In this document: positions 18,269 to 27,400 of the stretch, piece after piece | How the letters are laid out: each line of letters begins with the position of its first letter | How positions within the stretch are numbered: the stretch's first letter is position 1 | Assembly (NCBI GenBank): GCA_040507225.1 | Contig: JBEVVG010000001.1 | Coordinates: 496,001-560,000, forward strand | Direction: 5' to 3' | Source: Thiodiazotropha sp040507225 | Lineage (GTDB): Bacteria > Pseudomonadota > Gammaproteobacteria > Chromatiales > Chromatiaceae | Length of the DNA: 64,000 nucleotides | Translations under genes and position numbers: made by a program | The notes under the pieces: generated by a model | The model's input: the letters and a program-made list of their open reading frames with translations, nothing else | Databases searched by the model: none | What the model was told of the DNA's origin: nothing

Positions 18269-19561
18269 GTGGGTGAGCCATTGAACCGGAGTCTGCTGCG
18301 TCAGCCCTCCATATTCGCCTGGAGCCTGTATGACTGGGCCAATTCCGCATTTGCCACTACCGTGATGGCGGGTTTTTTTCCGGTGTTCTTCAAGCAGTTC
18401 TGGAGTCAGGGTGTGGTGGCTACCGAGTCCACCTACCGGTTGGGAATGGCCAACTCTCTGGCGAGTCTTGTGGTGGTCTGTCTGGCACCGCTACTGGGTG
18501 CGTTGGCTGACCAGGCGGGGGCGAAAAAGCGTTTTCTGCTGTTTTTCGCGAGCATGGGTATCGTCATGACCGGCGCCCTCTACCTGGTGGCTCAGGGCAA
18601 CTGGGTGGCGGCGCTTAGTCTCTATGCCCTGGCGGTGCTCGGGTTCGTGGGTGGTAACGTGTTCTACGATGCGTTACTGATATCGGTCACCCGCGAACGG
18701 CATTACGACCGGGTGTCGGCCTATGGCTATGCCTTCGGATACCTCGGGGGCGGGGTGCTTTTCGCCATCAACGTGGTGATGACGCTGTATCCCGAATCCT
18801 TTGGTTTGAAGGATGCGGCCGAGGCTGTTCGGGTCTCGTTCTTGACAGTGGCCGTCTGGTGGGCGGTGTTTTCACTGCCGCTGTTCTTGCTGGTGGAGGA
18901 ACCTCGCACAACGGCCTCGAAGCGTGGCTGGTTTCGCGCCGGCATCAAACAGTTACTCGAGACCTTTCGGAAACTCCGGCAACTGAAAATGACATGGCTG
19001 TTTTTACTCGCCTACTGGTGTTATATCGATGGCGTGGACACCATCGTTCGCATGGCTGTGGATTTCGGGCTTTCCATCGGCTTTGACGCCAACAATCTGA
19101 TGATCGCCCTGCTGATCGCCCAGTTCGTCGGCTTTCCCTCGGCGCTTGCATTTGGTGCCCTGGCCGGGAGGCGTGGGCCCAAGCAGGGTATCATGCTAGC
19201 AATCTTCACCTATCTGCTGATTCTGCTCTGGGCCTACCGGATGGATTCAGTGTGGGAGTTCTATCTCCTGGCGGTGGCGATTGGTCTGGTACAGGGTGGG
19301 ATCCAGGCACTCTCCCGTTCCCTGTACGCGCGTTTGATACCCGCAGATCAGTCCGCTGAGTTTTTTGGTTTCTACAACATGCTGGGCAAATTCGCCGTGG
19401 TCCTGGGTCCTCTGTTGATGGGTTGGATCGGCGTCATGACGGGCAGCAATCGACTTGCGATACTCTCAGTGGGTGTGCTCTTCGTGATCGGGGGGGGTAT
19501 CCTGATGAAGGTGGATGTCCGGGCCGGAGAGGAGGCTGCCCGTTGCATGCGGCGGTCGTGA
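18269..19561 (+). CDS. MFS transporter, UMF1/Atg22-like family
   Basis: About 430 residues with some twelve membrane helices. The start region SIFAWSLYDWANSAFATTVM is typical of the UMF1 (vacuole-effluxer/YxiO-like) branch of the major facilitator superfamily. I chose GTG 18269, which has GGAG 10 nt upstream; TTG 18281 is also possible, and the ATG at 18227 would overlap the preceding gene by 35 nt. The substrate is unknown; members are thought to export small solutes such as amino acids. It ends 4 bp before cmoA. Confidence 0.87.
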   Translation: MGEPLNRSLLRQPSIFAWSLYDWANSAFATTVMAGFFPVFFKQFWSQGVVATESTYRLGMANSLASLVVVCLAPLLGALADQAGAKKRFLLFFASMGIVMTGALYLVAQGNWVAALSLYALAVLGFVGGNVFYDALLISVTRERHYDRVSAYGYAFGYLGGGVLFAINVVMTLYPESFGLKDAAEAVRVSFLTVAVWWAVFSLPLFLLVEEPRTTASKRGWFRAGIKQLLETFRKLRQLKMTWLFLLAYWCYIDGVDTIVRMAVDFGLSIGFDANNLMIALLIAQFVGFPSALAFGALAGRRGPKQGIMLAIFTYLLILLWAYRMDSVWEFYLLAVAIGLVQGGIQALSRSLYARLIPADQSAEFFGFYNMLGKFAVVLGPLLMGWIGVMTGSNRLAILSVGVLFVIGGGILMKVDVRAGEEAARCMRRS

Positions 19562-19565
19562 AATC

Positions 19566-20291
19566 ATGAGTCGGGATACGATTTATGCGGATGCCCAGGG
19601 CGTCATCGCTGATTTCAGCTTCGATGAGCGGGTGGCAAGGGTTTTTCCGGACATGATCAACCGATCGGTACCGGGTTACGGGACGATCATCAACATGATC
19701 GGCACGCTGGCCGGTCAGTGGGTGAAGCCGGATTCTTCGGTCTACGATCTCGGCTGTTCCCTGGGTGCCGCCAGCCTGGCGGTACGCTCGTCGGTTGAGC
19801 ACCATGACTACCAACTGTATGCAGTGGACAATTCACTGGCCATGCTGCGCCAGGCGTTGCGGCATTCTGAGCGAATCGACACGCTCCAACCGGTGCATTG
19901 GATATGTGCGGATATTCGCCATGTTCTCATCACCCGGGCCAGCCTGGTCATCCTGAATTTCACCTTGCAGTTCATACCCGAGGAGGATCGCCAGGCGTTT
20001 CTCAAGACCATTCATGCTGGGCTTGAACCCGGTGGTTTGCTGGTGTTGTCTGAAAAGATCGCCTTGACCGACCCACTATCCCAGCAGTTGTTCATCGACA
20101 TGCATCATGGTTTCAAAAAGGCCCAGGGTTATTCTGACCTGGAGATCAGCCAGAAACGCTCCGCGTTGGAAAACGTGCTGATCCCTGAAACCCTCGAGAC
20201 GCACAAACAAAGACTCAACGAGATCGGCTTCCGCACTGTCGAGGTGTGGTTTCAATGTTTCAATTTCATCTCTCTACTGGCGATCAAATGA
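19566..20291 (+). CDS. cmoA: CmoA, carboxy-S-adenosyl-L-methionine synthase
   Basis: A 241-residue class I SAM-binding enzyme that uses prephenate to convert SAM to carboxy-SAM. SRDTIYA and FSFDERVARVFPDMINRSVPGY match CmoA, and VYDLGCSLGAASLAVR is its SAM loop. Two later features are NFTLQFIPEEDRQ and LVLSEKIA. The ATG at 19566 fits family length; the frame extends upstream into the MFS gene. It overlaps cmoB by 4 nt (ATGA), a coupling that suits two consecutive enzymes of cmo5U34 synthesis. Confidence 0.96.
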   Translation: MSRDTIYADAQGVIADFSFDERVARVFPDMINRSVPGYGTIINMIGTLAGQWVKPDSSVYDLGCSLGAASLAVRSSVEHHDYQLYAVDNSLAMLRQALRHSERIDTLQPVHWICADIRHVLITRASLVILNFTLQFIPEEDRQAFLKTIHAGLEPGGLLVLSEKIALTDPLSQQLFIDMHHGFKKAQGYSDLEISQKRSALENVLIPETLETHKQRLNEIGFRTVEVWFQCFNFISLLAIK

Positions 20292-21265
20292 TGATTGACT
20301 GGGACTGGAGGCTGAAATACCAGGAGCAGCCGATCGCCCGCTGGCTGGAGGGGTTGCCTGATCAGGTGGCCCGCGTGTGGCGGGAGAAGCCTCACGGGGA
20401 CCTGCGTAACTGGTTATCGGTACTGGAGACTCTGCCCCGGTTTCACGGCCTTACGCATCGGTTCGACCAGGCGCGGGTCAGCATCGGCTCGCCATCCGAT
20501 TGTGATGAGGCACAACGTTTGCAACTGCGCCAATCGCTGATGCAGTTTCATCCCTGGCGTAAGGGACCATTCGGGATATGTGGCCTGCATATCGATACGG
20601 AATGGCGCTCAGACATGAAGTGGGATCGACTCAAGCCCCATATCAAGCCGCTTCAGGGCCGCATTGTTCTCGATGTGGGTTGCGGAAACGGTTATCACCT
20701 GTGGCGCATGCTGGGTGAGGGTGCGGAGTTGGCGATCGGTATCGATCCCACACAGTTGTTCATTATGCAGCACGCGGCGATCAGGCATTTCATGGATGGG
20801 GATTTCCCGGCGTACCTGTTTCCGCTGGGTATCGAGGATCTGCCAGCGGATCTGGCAGCCTTCGACACGGTCTTTTCCATGGGTGTCTTCTATCATCGTC
20901 AATCCCCCTTCGCCCACCTCAATGAACTCAAGGGTGCGCTCAGACGGGGCGGTGAGTTGATCCTGGAAACCCTGGTGATCGACGGGGCGGAAGGGGAAGT
21001 GCTGGTGCCGCAGGGACGCTATGCGAAAATGCGTAATGTCTGGTTCATCCCCAGCACGGATACCCTGGTGGCCTGGATGAAGCGCGCCGGTTTCGCGCGG
21101 ATTCGCGTGGTCGACGTCACCGCCACGGGCTTTGATGAGCAGAGATCGACGCCATGGATGCAGTTTGAATCCCTGCGGGATTACCTGGATCCGGCTAATC
21201 CCGCGCTCACTCTGGAAGGCTATCCTGCGCCAATGCGAGCCATCGTGCTGGCTGAAAAAGCCTAG
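20288..21265 (+). CDS. cmoB: CmoB, tRNA U34 carboxymethyltransferase
   Basis: A 325-residue enzyme that transfers the carboxymethyl group from carboxy-SAM to 5-hydroxyuridine at tRNA wobble position 34, giving cmo5U. The SAM-fold motif VLDVGCGNGYHLWRML, the conserved WRSDMKWDRL and the FHPWRKGPF region match CmoB. The start at 20288 overlaps the cmoA stop. It converges with the OsmC gene; the 122-bp gap shows no clear terminator. Confidence 0.96.
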   Translation: MMIDWDWRLKYQEQPIARWLEGLPDQVARVWREKPHGDLRNWLSVLETLPRFHGLTHRFDQARVSIGSPSDCDEAQRLQLRQSLMQFHPWRKGPFGICGLHIDTEWRSDMKWDRLKPHIKPLQGRIVLDVGCGNGYHLWRMLGEGAELAIGIDPTQLFIMQHAAIRHFMDGDFPAYLFPLGIEDLPADLAAFDTVFSMGVFYHRQSPFAHLNELKGALRRGGELILETLVIDGAEGEVLVPQGRYAKMRNVWFIPSTDTLVAWMKRAGFARIRVVDVTATGFDEQRSTPWMQFESLRDYLDPANPALTLEGYPAPMRAIVLAEKA

Positions 21266-21387
21266 CCGCGACAGGCAGGGGTTTTCTGAGCATCCCCTGA
21301 GCACGCGCTGAATCCCGAATCCCGAGTATCCCCCGCTCAGGACCTTCCCACTGGGGCATGCGATTGCCTGCGGTCAGCAACGCGCGA

Positions 21388-21783
21388 TCAGGCTTCGATC
21401 TCGATGTGAAATTCCGGCGCTGTCTGCATGTGCCGCTTGACCGCGCAGAGTTCCATGGCGCGTACGATGCCATTGCGATAACGCTCGGGAAAACCCTCGG
21501 GAAGGGTGAGCATGAATTTGATCTGACCGATCATCTTGCTCTGCTCGTCCTCGCTGCAATGCATGCGCAAGGCCAGGCCTTCGGTCGAGAGTTTCCGGCT
21601 TTCGCAGAAATTCCAGGCGAAGATGCCTGCACAGGTGGCGAGGGAGGCCAGGAACAGATCGAAGGGCGCCGGCGCACTGTCTTCACCGCCGTATTTGGCA
21701 GGCTGATCGGTTTGAATCAGATAGTCACCAACCTTGGCCTGGATACGCTTGCCACCGGGAAATCGAACATCGATACAGTCCAT
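21388..21783 (-). CDS. OsmC family protein (thiol-dependent peroxidase-like)
   Basis: A 131-residue OsmC/Ohr-fold protein. The two redox cysteines expected of the family are C51 (LATCAGIFAWNFC) and C113 (ELCAVKRHM); the second matches the C-x-VKRH form found in OsmC-like proteins. OsmC/Ohr enzymes reduce organic hydroperoxides and are recycled by dihydrolipoyl groups. The ATG at 21783 is preceded by AGGTGAGG; a GTG 9 nt upstream is possible. It lies 33 bp after a lipoamide dehydrogenase gene on the same strand, a functionally suggestive pairing. Confidence 0.9.
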   Translation of the reverse strand: MDCIDVRFPGGKRIQAKVGDYLIQTDQPAKYGGEDSAPAPFDLFLASLATCAGIFAWNFCESRKLSTEGLALRMHCSEDEQSKMIGQIKFMLTLPEGFPERYRNGIVRAMELCAVKRHMQTAPEFHIEIEA

Positions 21784-21816
21784 ACGCCTCACCTGTTTGA
21801 ATATTGATGACCTTGC

Positions 21817-23223
21817 TCAGATCGGTAACAGTTCCTTGATCGGACCGGGATTTTTCGTTTCGACCTGGGCATACAGATTGTTCAATGCCGCCTGCAGGGC
21901 CTCCTCGATCACCGGATGATAGAACGGCAAGCGCAGCAGGTCGCCGACCGTGAGATTCTGCGCAATCGCCCAGCTCAGCAGATGGCCCAGGTTTTCACCG
22001 CGCGGGGTGATCATCTCCGAACCCAGCAGAACCCCGCTCTTGCAGTTGGCATAGACCCGGATTACGCCGCGGTTCTGCCCCATGATCATGGCGCGACCCA
22101 CCGGCGCGAGTTTCACCTCTCCGACGGCGGTCGAGTCGAGGTCCAGGGCCCTGTAAGGGGTGCCGACCAGGCAGATGTTCGGGTCACAGAAATTGATCGC
22201 CAGGGGCGTCTTGCGTTGAAATGCCAGCACTTCGTCATGCGAGGCGTTGTAGCCTGCGATCTTTCCCTCGTCGCCGGCTTCATGCAGGATCGGTCGATCG
22301 CCGGTGAGATCCCCGGCCATGAAGATATGCGAATCTCCGCATTGCATGGTGTTGGGGTTGTGCAAGGGAATGCCCCGGGCATCCAGTTCTAGACCGGAAT
22401 TTTGCAATGCCAGTCCCTCCAGATTGGGAGTGCGGCCGAGGCTGGCAAGCACCTTGTCCACCACCACTGAATGTTCTCCCGCGGTGACCCGCAGTTGCGG
22501 CCCTTCATTGCTGATCTCCACCGCCTGACCAAGGTGGATGGAAAACTCCCGCTGCATGATCTCGAGCGCGCTTTTGCTGACTTCCGGGTCACTGGTGCCG
22601 CCGATGGTCTGTGCCATGTCGAAGCCGGTGACCTCGACACCCAGGCGGCTCAGGGACTGACCCAGTTCCAGACCAATCACCCCCAGACCGATGACCGCGA
22701 CCGACTTGGGAAGGTCCTCCAGTTCGAAGAAGGTGTCTGTGGTCAGGATCTTCTCGCCGAAAACCTCCCAGGCAGGAGGTACCACGGGTCGTGAACCGGT
22801 GGCGATCACGATGCGCTCAGCCTCGACCTGGTCGCCGTTGTCCAGTAGCAGGGTGTGCGGGTCGACAAATTGCGCATAGGCCTCGACGAATTTTTCACCC
22901 ATGTTGTCGGTGCTGTTGGAGAGCACACGATCGACAAAGGTGTCTCTCAGGTCCTGTACGTGTTCCAGGGTGGTGGGTATGTCGATACTCAGGCCGGTAT
23001 GGCCATCCACGCCATAGCGATTCAGGTGAGTGCGGCGATGGTAATCTTCAGCGACCTGGATCAGGGCTTTCGAGGGCATGCAGCCGACCCGGGCGCAGGT
23101 GGTGCCGGGTTCTCCACCATTGATCAGCAGAAAGCTCTTGCCGCTTGGGCCCACCTGGCTGGTGGCGTTCAGACCGGCGGTTCCGGAGCCGATGATTGCG
23201 ACGTCTACCTTTTTCTGTGCCAC
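21817..23223 (-). CDS. Dihydrolipoyl dehydrogenase-type flavoprotein disulfide reductase
   Basis: A 468-residue FAD enzyme of the pyridine nucleotide-disulfide oxidoreductase class I. The FAD motif GSGTAG is at 12-17, the redox pair C43-C48 (CARVGC), the NAD-binding GLGVIGLELGQSL near 175, the second FAD site FMAGDLTGD near 305, and a C-terminal HPVIEEAL with the catalytic His/Glu. The CARVGC variant differs from the usual CLNVGC of 2-oxoacid dehydrogenase E3, so this may be a specialised homologue. No E1/E2 genes are nearby; the downstream gene encodes OsmC. Mercuric or glutathione reductase activity cannot be excluded by eye. Confidence 0.88.
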   Translation of the reverse strand: MAQKKVDVAIIGSGTAGLNATSQVGPSGKSFLLINGGEPGTTCARVGCMPSKALIQVAEDYHRRTHLNRYGVDGHTGLSIDIPTTLEHVQDLRDTFVDRVLSNSTDNMGEKFVEAYAQFVDPHTLLLDNGDQVEAERIVIATGSRPVVPPAWEVFGEKILTTDTFFELEDLPKSVAVIGLGVIGLELGQSLSRLGVEVTGFDMAQTIGGTSDPEVSKSALEIMQREFSIHLGQAVEISNEGPQLRVTAGEHSVVVDKVLASLGRTPNLEGLALQNSGLELDARGIPLHNPNTMQCGDSHIFMAGDLTGDRPILHEAGDEGKIAGYNASHDEVLAFQRKTPLAINFCDPNICLVGTPYRALDLDSTAVGEVKLAPVGRAMIMGQNRGVIRVYANCKSGVLLGSEMITPRGENLGHLLSWAIAQNLTVGDLLRLPFYHPVIEEALQAALNNLYAQVETKNPGPIKELLPI

Positions 23224-23408
23224 GTAACTCTCCTGTGTGAATATGAATGCGACAGGGGATTCTAACGGCTCGAGGGTAAAAATTCAGCCCGTAGACGTCT
23301 GGGTTTTGCAGCCTGCGGTTGCACCGGGTCGAGGGGTTGATTACCTTTACCACGTCCCGCCCGGCTAAGGCGTGCACACAGTTATAACTACAAGCGAGGA
23401 GAACCCCC

Positions 23409-23876
23409 ATGAAATGGTTGATAACGACCCTGTTGCTGCCTGGACTGGCATTTGCCCAGCAGCCAGCGCCTGCCGGAGGGCAGCCGATAGATCCCCAGCA
23501 ACGTTTTGAAATGTCGAAAAAGCTGATGTTACCCGTCATCGAGAAGAGTCTTCCCGCGCTCGAGGAGACCCAGCAGTGTCTGCAACAGGCCGGTGATGCG
23601 GGAAGTTTCCAGAAGTGCGTGGCGATCATGAACGATCTGGAAAAACAGATGAGACAGGAACTCGGCAGCGCGCAGGGTACGCCGCCTGGAGCCCCCGCTC
23701 AGGAGCAACCGGCGCCCAAGCCGATCGAGTACAACGAACAGAACAAGTCCAACATGCTCAAGTTCCTGAGTCAGTCCATCGCCGCGGGGCAGGCCATGAA
23801 ACAGTGTTTCAGCACCAGTGCCACGGGTGAACAGATGGACAGTTGCATGAAAGCCGCGAAAGCCAAGCAACCCTGA
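23409..23876 (+). CDS. Small exported protein with twin CX12C motifs, function unknown
   Basis: A 155-residue protein with a signal peptide (MKWLITTLLLPGLAFA). The mature part has two helical segments, each with a CX12C pair (C57/C70 and C133/C146), separated by a Pro/Gln-rich linker at about 88-104. In the periplasm each pair could form a disulfide closing a helical hairpin. A good AGCGAGGAG ribosome site lies upstream. I do not recognise the family. It ends 6 bp before the convergent glcE stop. Confidence 0.8.
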   Translation: MKWLITTLLLPGLAFAQQPAPAGGQPIDPQQRFEMSKKLMLPVIEKSLPALEETQQCLQQAGDAGSFQKCVAIMNDLEKQMRQELGSAQGTPPGAPAQEQPAPKPIEYNEQNKSNMLKFLSQSIAAGQAMKQCFSTSATGEQMDSCMKAAKAKQP

Positions 23877-23882
23877 GGTCTG

Positions 23883-24950
23883 TCAGTCCTCGGCGTAAAG
23901 TCGCCCGGGATTGAGTATCCCCCTGGGATCGAACACCCGCTTCAGCCCGGTTTGCAGGTCTGCGATTCTGGGATGCAGCGGGTGAAACACCTGCCCGGTC
24001 CGGTCCCCTCCACGAAACTGCGTGGCATGGCCGCCCAGCCGGCTCACGTGTTCGCGTATTTCATCCGCCGGAGATTGACTGAACATCCAGCGCTGTCCCC
24101 CGGCCCATTCACACAGCATGGGTTGAGAAAAATCTACACGCGCGGTAGGCGGCACGGCCACACGCCACAAGGGTGCGTCGTGGTTGAAAAACGCATGTTT
24201 ATGATCCCGAAGGTCGGACCAGAAGGACTCCGCCAGGCTGGCTTCCGGGGTGATCCCGTAACGGCTGAGGATCTGTTTGACCCGCTGTTGTCCACACCCC
24301 AGACGTAAGCCGCAATCATCCGCGTACCGGTAGGTGGCGGTGATCGGCATGTCTTCATTCAGCATTCGGGTCAGAAGGGTTTGAAATGCCTCTGCGGGGC
24401 GGTTGAAGCGAATCGTGGTCTCTTCTGCGGGTCTTGGCAATACCTTGACGGAAACCTCCAGCAGGATTCCCAGGGTTCCGAGGGCGCCCGCCATCAGGCG
24501 GGAAATGTCGTACCCCGCGACATTTTTCATCACCTGGCCGCCGAAGTTGAGGATGCGGCCTCTACCGTCGAGTATTTTTACCCCCAGCAACAGATCCCTG
24601 GGGGATCCCCCCCAAGGGCGGCGGGGCCCGCTGAGGCCGGATGCGATGGCGCCTCCAAGGGTGCCGTGTCCACCGAAATAGGGAGGCTCGAAGGGTAACA
24701 TCTGACCCTGTGCGTGCAGGGTCTCCTCGATCTCCGCCAGCGGGGTGCCGGCCCGAGCGGTGATTACCAGTTCGGTCGGTTGATAGTCCACGATGCCCCG
24801 GTGTGAGGCGAGTTCCAGGACCCGCTCCGCCTGGGTCTGCCTGCCATAAAAGTCTTTGCTGCCTGAACCGGTCAAACGGAGCGGGGTGGTCTGCTCCCAG
24901 GCCTCCCTGACGGCGCTCTGCATGGTACGGCTGTCGTCTCGATCCGTCAT
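23883..24950 (-). CDS. glcE: GlcE, glycolate oxidase FAD-binding subunit
   Basis: A 355-residue FAD-binding type 4 protein, shorter than GlcD because it keeps the FAD domain but a reduced C-terminal part. The TGSGSKDFYGR start, PYFGGHGTLGGAIASGLSGPRR and VMKNVAGYDISRLMAGALGTLGIL match GlcE. It works with GlcD (and usually the iron-sulfur subunit GlcF) to oxidise glycolate to glyoxylate. The start is one base beyond the glcD stop. glcF, normally next, is not here: the following gene is convergent and unrelated. Confidence 0.92.
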   Translation of the reverse strand: MTDRDDSRTMQSAVREAWEQTTPLRLTGSGSKDFYGRQTQAERVLELASHRGIVDYQPTELVITARAGTPLAEIEETLHAQGQMLPFEPPYFGGHGTLGGAIASGLSGPRRPWGGSPRDLLLGVKILDGRGRILNFGGQVMKNVAGYDISRLMAGALGTLGILLEVSVKVLPRPAEETTIRFNRPAEAFQTLLTRMLNEDMPITATYRYADDCGLRLGCGQQRVKQILSRYGITPEASLAESFWSDLRDHKHAFFNHDAPLWRVAVPPTARVDFSQPMLCEWAGGQRWMFSQSPADEIREHVSRLGGHATQFRGGDRTGQVFHPLHPRIADLQTGLKRVFDPRGILNPGRLYAED

Positions 24951-24951
24951 C

Positions 24952-26412
24952 TCAGAATCGCTCCAGTTCCGGAAATTTGAGCTTCCCGGCGTGCACGTGC
25001 ATGGCGCCGTATTCGGCGCATCGCGCCAGGGTGGGGATCGCCTTTCCTGGATTCAGCAGACCGAGGGGGTCGAACACCGCTTTCACGGCGTGAAACACCT
25101 CCAGTTCGTCCTCGGGAAACTGTACGCACATCTGGTTGATTTTCTCCAGGCCGACCCCGTGTTCTCCGGTGATGGTACCGCCCACCGCAACGCAGAGTTC
25201 GAGAATCTCGGCACCGAAGCGCTCCGCCTTCTCCAACTCACCGGGTTGATTCGCATCGTAGAGGATCAGCGGGTGCAGGTTGCCGTCACCGGCGTGAAAC
25301 ACATTCGCGCATCGCAAGCCGTAGTGTCCGGACATCTCGCCGATACGCTTGAGCACCTTGCCCAACTGATTACGCGGTATGGTCCCGTCCATGCAATAGT
25401 AGTCGGGGGCCAGACGACCGACCGCGGGAAACGCGTTTTTGCGACCAGCCCAGAAACGCATCCTTTCCTGGTCATCCCGCGCGGTCATGACCCGGGTGGC
25501 GCCGGATTCCAACAGGATCCGGCGAACCCGCATGATTTCGTCGGATACCTCGTCATTCACCCCATCCACCTCGCACAGCAGGATCGCTGCGGCGTCGGTG
25601 GGATAGCCGGCATGCACGAAATCCTCGGCCGCCTGGATCGAGAGGCTGTCCATCATCTCCAGGCCGGCCGGGAGGATTCCCTGGGCGATGATCGCGGCAA
25701 CCGCATTGCCGGCGGTTTCGATGTCGTCGAAAGCGGCCAGGGCAACCTGTTGCCGCTCGGGAATCGGCAGCAGCTTGACCACTACCTCGACCACGACCCC
25801 GAGCATCCCCTCCGATCCGGTGATCAGGGTCAACAGGTCGAGCCCCGGACCGTCCAGGGCCCGGGTGCCGAGGGTCAACCGCTCACCGGCGATGGTAATC
25901 AGGGTGACCTGCAACACGTTGTGCAGAGTCAGGCCATACTTGAGGCAATGCACGCCGCCGGCATTTTCCGCCACGTTGCCACCAATGGAACAGGCGATCT
26001 GGGAGGAGGGGTCCGGGGCGTAGTACAGGCCGAGGGGCTTGGCGGCCTCACTCACCGCCAGGTTGCGCACACCGGGCTGGACCCGGGCAATACGATCATT
26101 AGGATCGATTTCAAGGATCTGGTTGAGACGCGCGAGACTCAGGAGCACCCCCTGCTCATGGGGCAGGGCGCCGCCGGACAGGCCGGTGCCGGCCCCACGG
26201 GCCACGACCGGAATCTGTCGTTCGTGGCAGTAGCGCAGAATCGCGCCCACCTGCTGTTCGTCGGTGGGCAGCAGGACAATCAGGGGCACCCGGCGGTAAG
26301 CGGACAAGCCGTCGCACTCGTAGGGGATCAGTTCCTCCTCGCGATAGATGACGCAATCATCCGGGAGCAGTTGCTGAAATGCCCGGGCCAGGGACTGTCG
26401 ATCGGCTGTCAT
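24952..26412 (-). CDS. glcD: GlcD, glycolate oxidase catalytic subunit
   Basis: A 486-residue flavoprotein with an N-terminal FAD_binding_4 domain (VARGAGTGLSGGALPHEQGV) and a C-terminal FAD-oxidase domain (TGEHGVGLEKINQM). It oxidises glycolate at the membrane, passing electrons to the quinone pool through the complex. The start is the ATG at 26412, because the frame upstream is not GlcD-like. The 607-codon frame on the opposite strand is a shadow. D-lactate dehydrogenase is an alternative by fold, but the adjacent glcE favours glycolate. Confidence 0.93.
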   Translation of the reverse strand: MTADRQSLARAFQQLLPDDCVIYREEELIPYECDGLSAYRRVPLIVLLPTDEQQVGAILRYCHERQIPVVARGAGTGLSGGALPHEQGVLLSLARLNQILEIDPNDRIARVQPGVRNLAVSEAAKPLGLYYAPDPSSQIACSIGGNVAENAGGVHCLKYGLTLHNVLQVTLITIAGERLTLGTRALDGPGLDLLTLITGSEGMLGVVVEVVVKLLPIPERQQVALAAFDDIETAGNAVAAIIAQGILPAGLEMMDSLSIQAAEDFVHAGYPTDAAAILLCEVDGVNDEVSDEIMRVRRILLESGATRVMTARDDQERMRFWAGRKNAFPAVGRLAPDYYCMDGTIPRNQLGKVLKRIGEMSGHYGLRCANVFHAGDGNLHPLILYDANQPGELEKAERFGAEILELCVAVGGTITGEHGVGLEKINQMCVQFPEDELEVFHAVKAVFDPLGLLNPGKAIPTLARCAEYGAMHVHAGKLKFPELERF

Positions 26413-26626
26413 GGTGGCTCCTGGTGTCAGTTTCACCCAATGGGTGGGTCGAAAAAACCGGTCCGCCCGGTGCAAGTGGTCATCGGCCGGACCCGGAAGA
26501 TTACAGAAACCCGTACAGGGAATACACGGCCATCTTATCCGGATAAGGCACGGGGTGTCTCCCGTTGTCACGTTGAGTGTCCCTCCCGCAAACCGTATGA
26601 TGCAGAAATTTCCCTGAGTGGTGAGC

Positions 26627-27400
26627 ATGAAGCGACTCCTTACCCTTTCGATACTGCTGGCCGGGTTCGCGGTCGTTGAGCGGGGCCTGTCCCAGGATGT
26701 CCTGGACCAGGCCATGGACCTGCAACTGCAGAACCAGAAGGCATCCCGCACTTCACAGCAGACGGTGGAACGTCTGGACGACGAATCCCGCAAAATGCTC
26801 GAGGAGTATCGTCTGCTGAGCCAGCAGTTGGAGCGCACCCGAAGGGAAAACGACGAACTTCAGGCCGAGGTGGAACAGCAGGCCGGGGCGATTGAGCGGA
26901 TCGATACCGAGCTGGACGAAATCGAGCGGCTGCGCGACGACCTTGATCCGCTGATGCTGGACATGCTGCAGGCGTTGAAGCAACTGGTGGCCGTGGATAC
27001 CCCGTTTCTCATCGATGAACGCAGCGCCCGGGTGAACGCCCTGGAAACCCAGTTCATGGCCCGGGACGGAACCATCTCGGAGCGTTTCCGGCGACTTCTG
27101 GAGGCCTATCAGATCGAGGTCGACTATGCCCGCAACATAGAAGCCTACGAAGGCGAGCGGGTAGCCCCGGACGGATCCCGCAAGGTCGTCAATTATCTGC
27201 GTCTGGGTCGGGTTGGTTTTTTCTACCAGTCCCTCGACGGAGAGGAGGGCGGGGTGTGGGACAACCGTCACCGTGTTTGGCGCGCACTCGGTAAGCAACA
27301 CCTGGCCGGACTCGAACAGGCGATGCGGATTGCGCGTAAGCAGCTGCCCCCGGATCTTCTGGTGGTGCCGCTGTGGCTGCCCGGGGAGCCCGGCGCATGA
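26627..27400 (+). CDS. DUF3450 periplasmic coiled-coil protein of a TonB system
   Basis: A 257-residue protein with a signal peptide (MKRLLTLSILLAGFAVVERG) and a long coiled coil at about 40-110 rich in Glu, Gln and Arg. The C-terminal half (RLGRVGFFYQSLDGE, GVWD) is typical of DUF3450. In Vibrio and relatives this family is encoded beside TtpC-ExbB-ExbD-TonB2 genes and is thought to assist the energy-transducing complex at the periplasmic face. The stop overlaps the next start by 4 nt. The ATG at 26627 follows GTGAG. Confidence 0.9.
   Translation: MKRLLTLSILLAGFAVVERGLSQDVLDQAMDLQLQNQKASRTSQQTVERLDDESRKMLEEYRLLSQQLERTRRENDELQAEVEQQAGAIERIDTELDEIERLRDDLDPLMLDMLQALKQLVAVDTPFLIDERSARVNALETQFMARDGTISERFRRLLEAYQIEVDYARNIEAYEGERVAPDGSRKVVNYLRLGRVGFFYQSLDGEEGGVWDNRHRVWRALGKQHLAGLEQAMRIARKQLPPDLLVVPLWLPGEPGA

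Noticed and set aside
24856..26679. 607-codon open frame on the plus strand opposite glcD/glcE
   Set aside because: Low-complexity His/Gly/Gln-rich translation typical of an antisense shadow; glcD and glcE on the other strand have clear domains.
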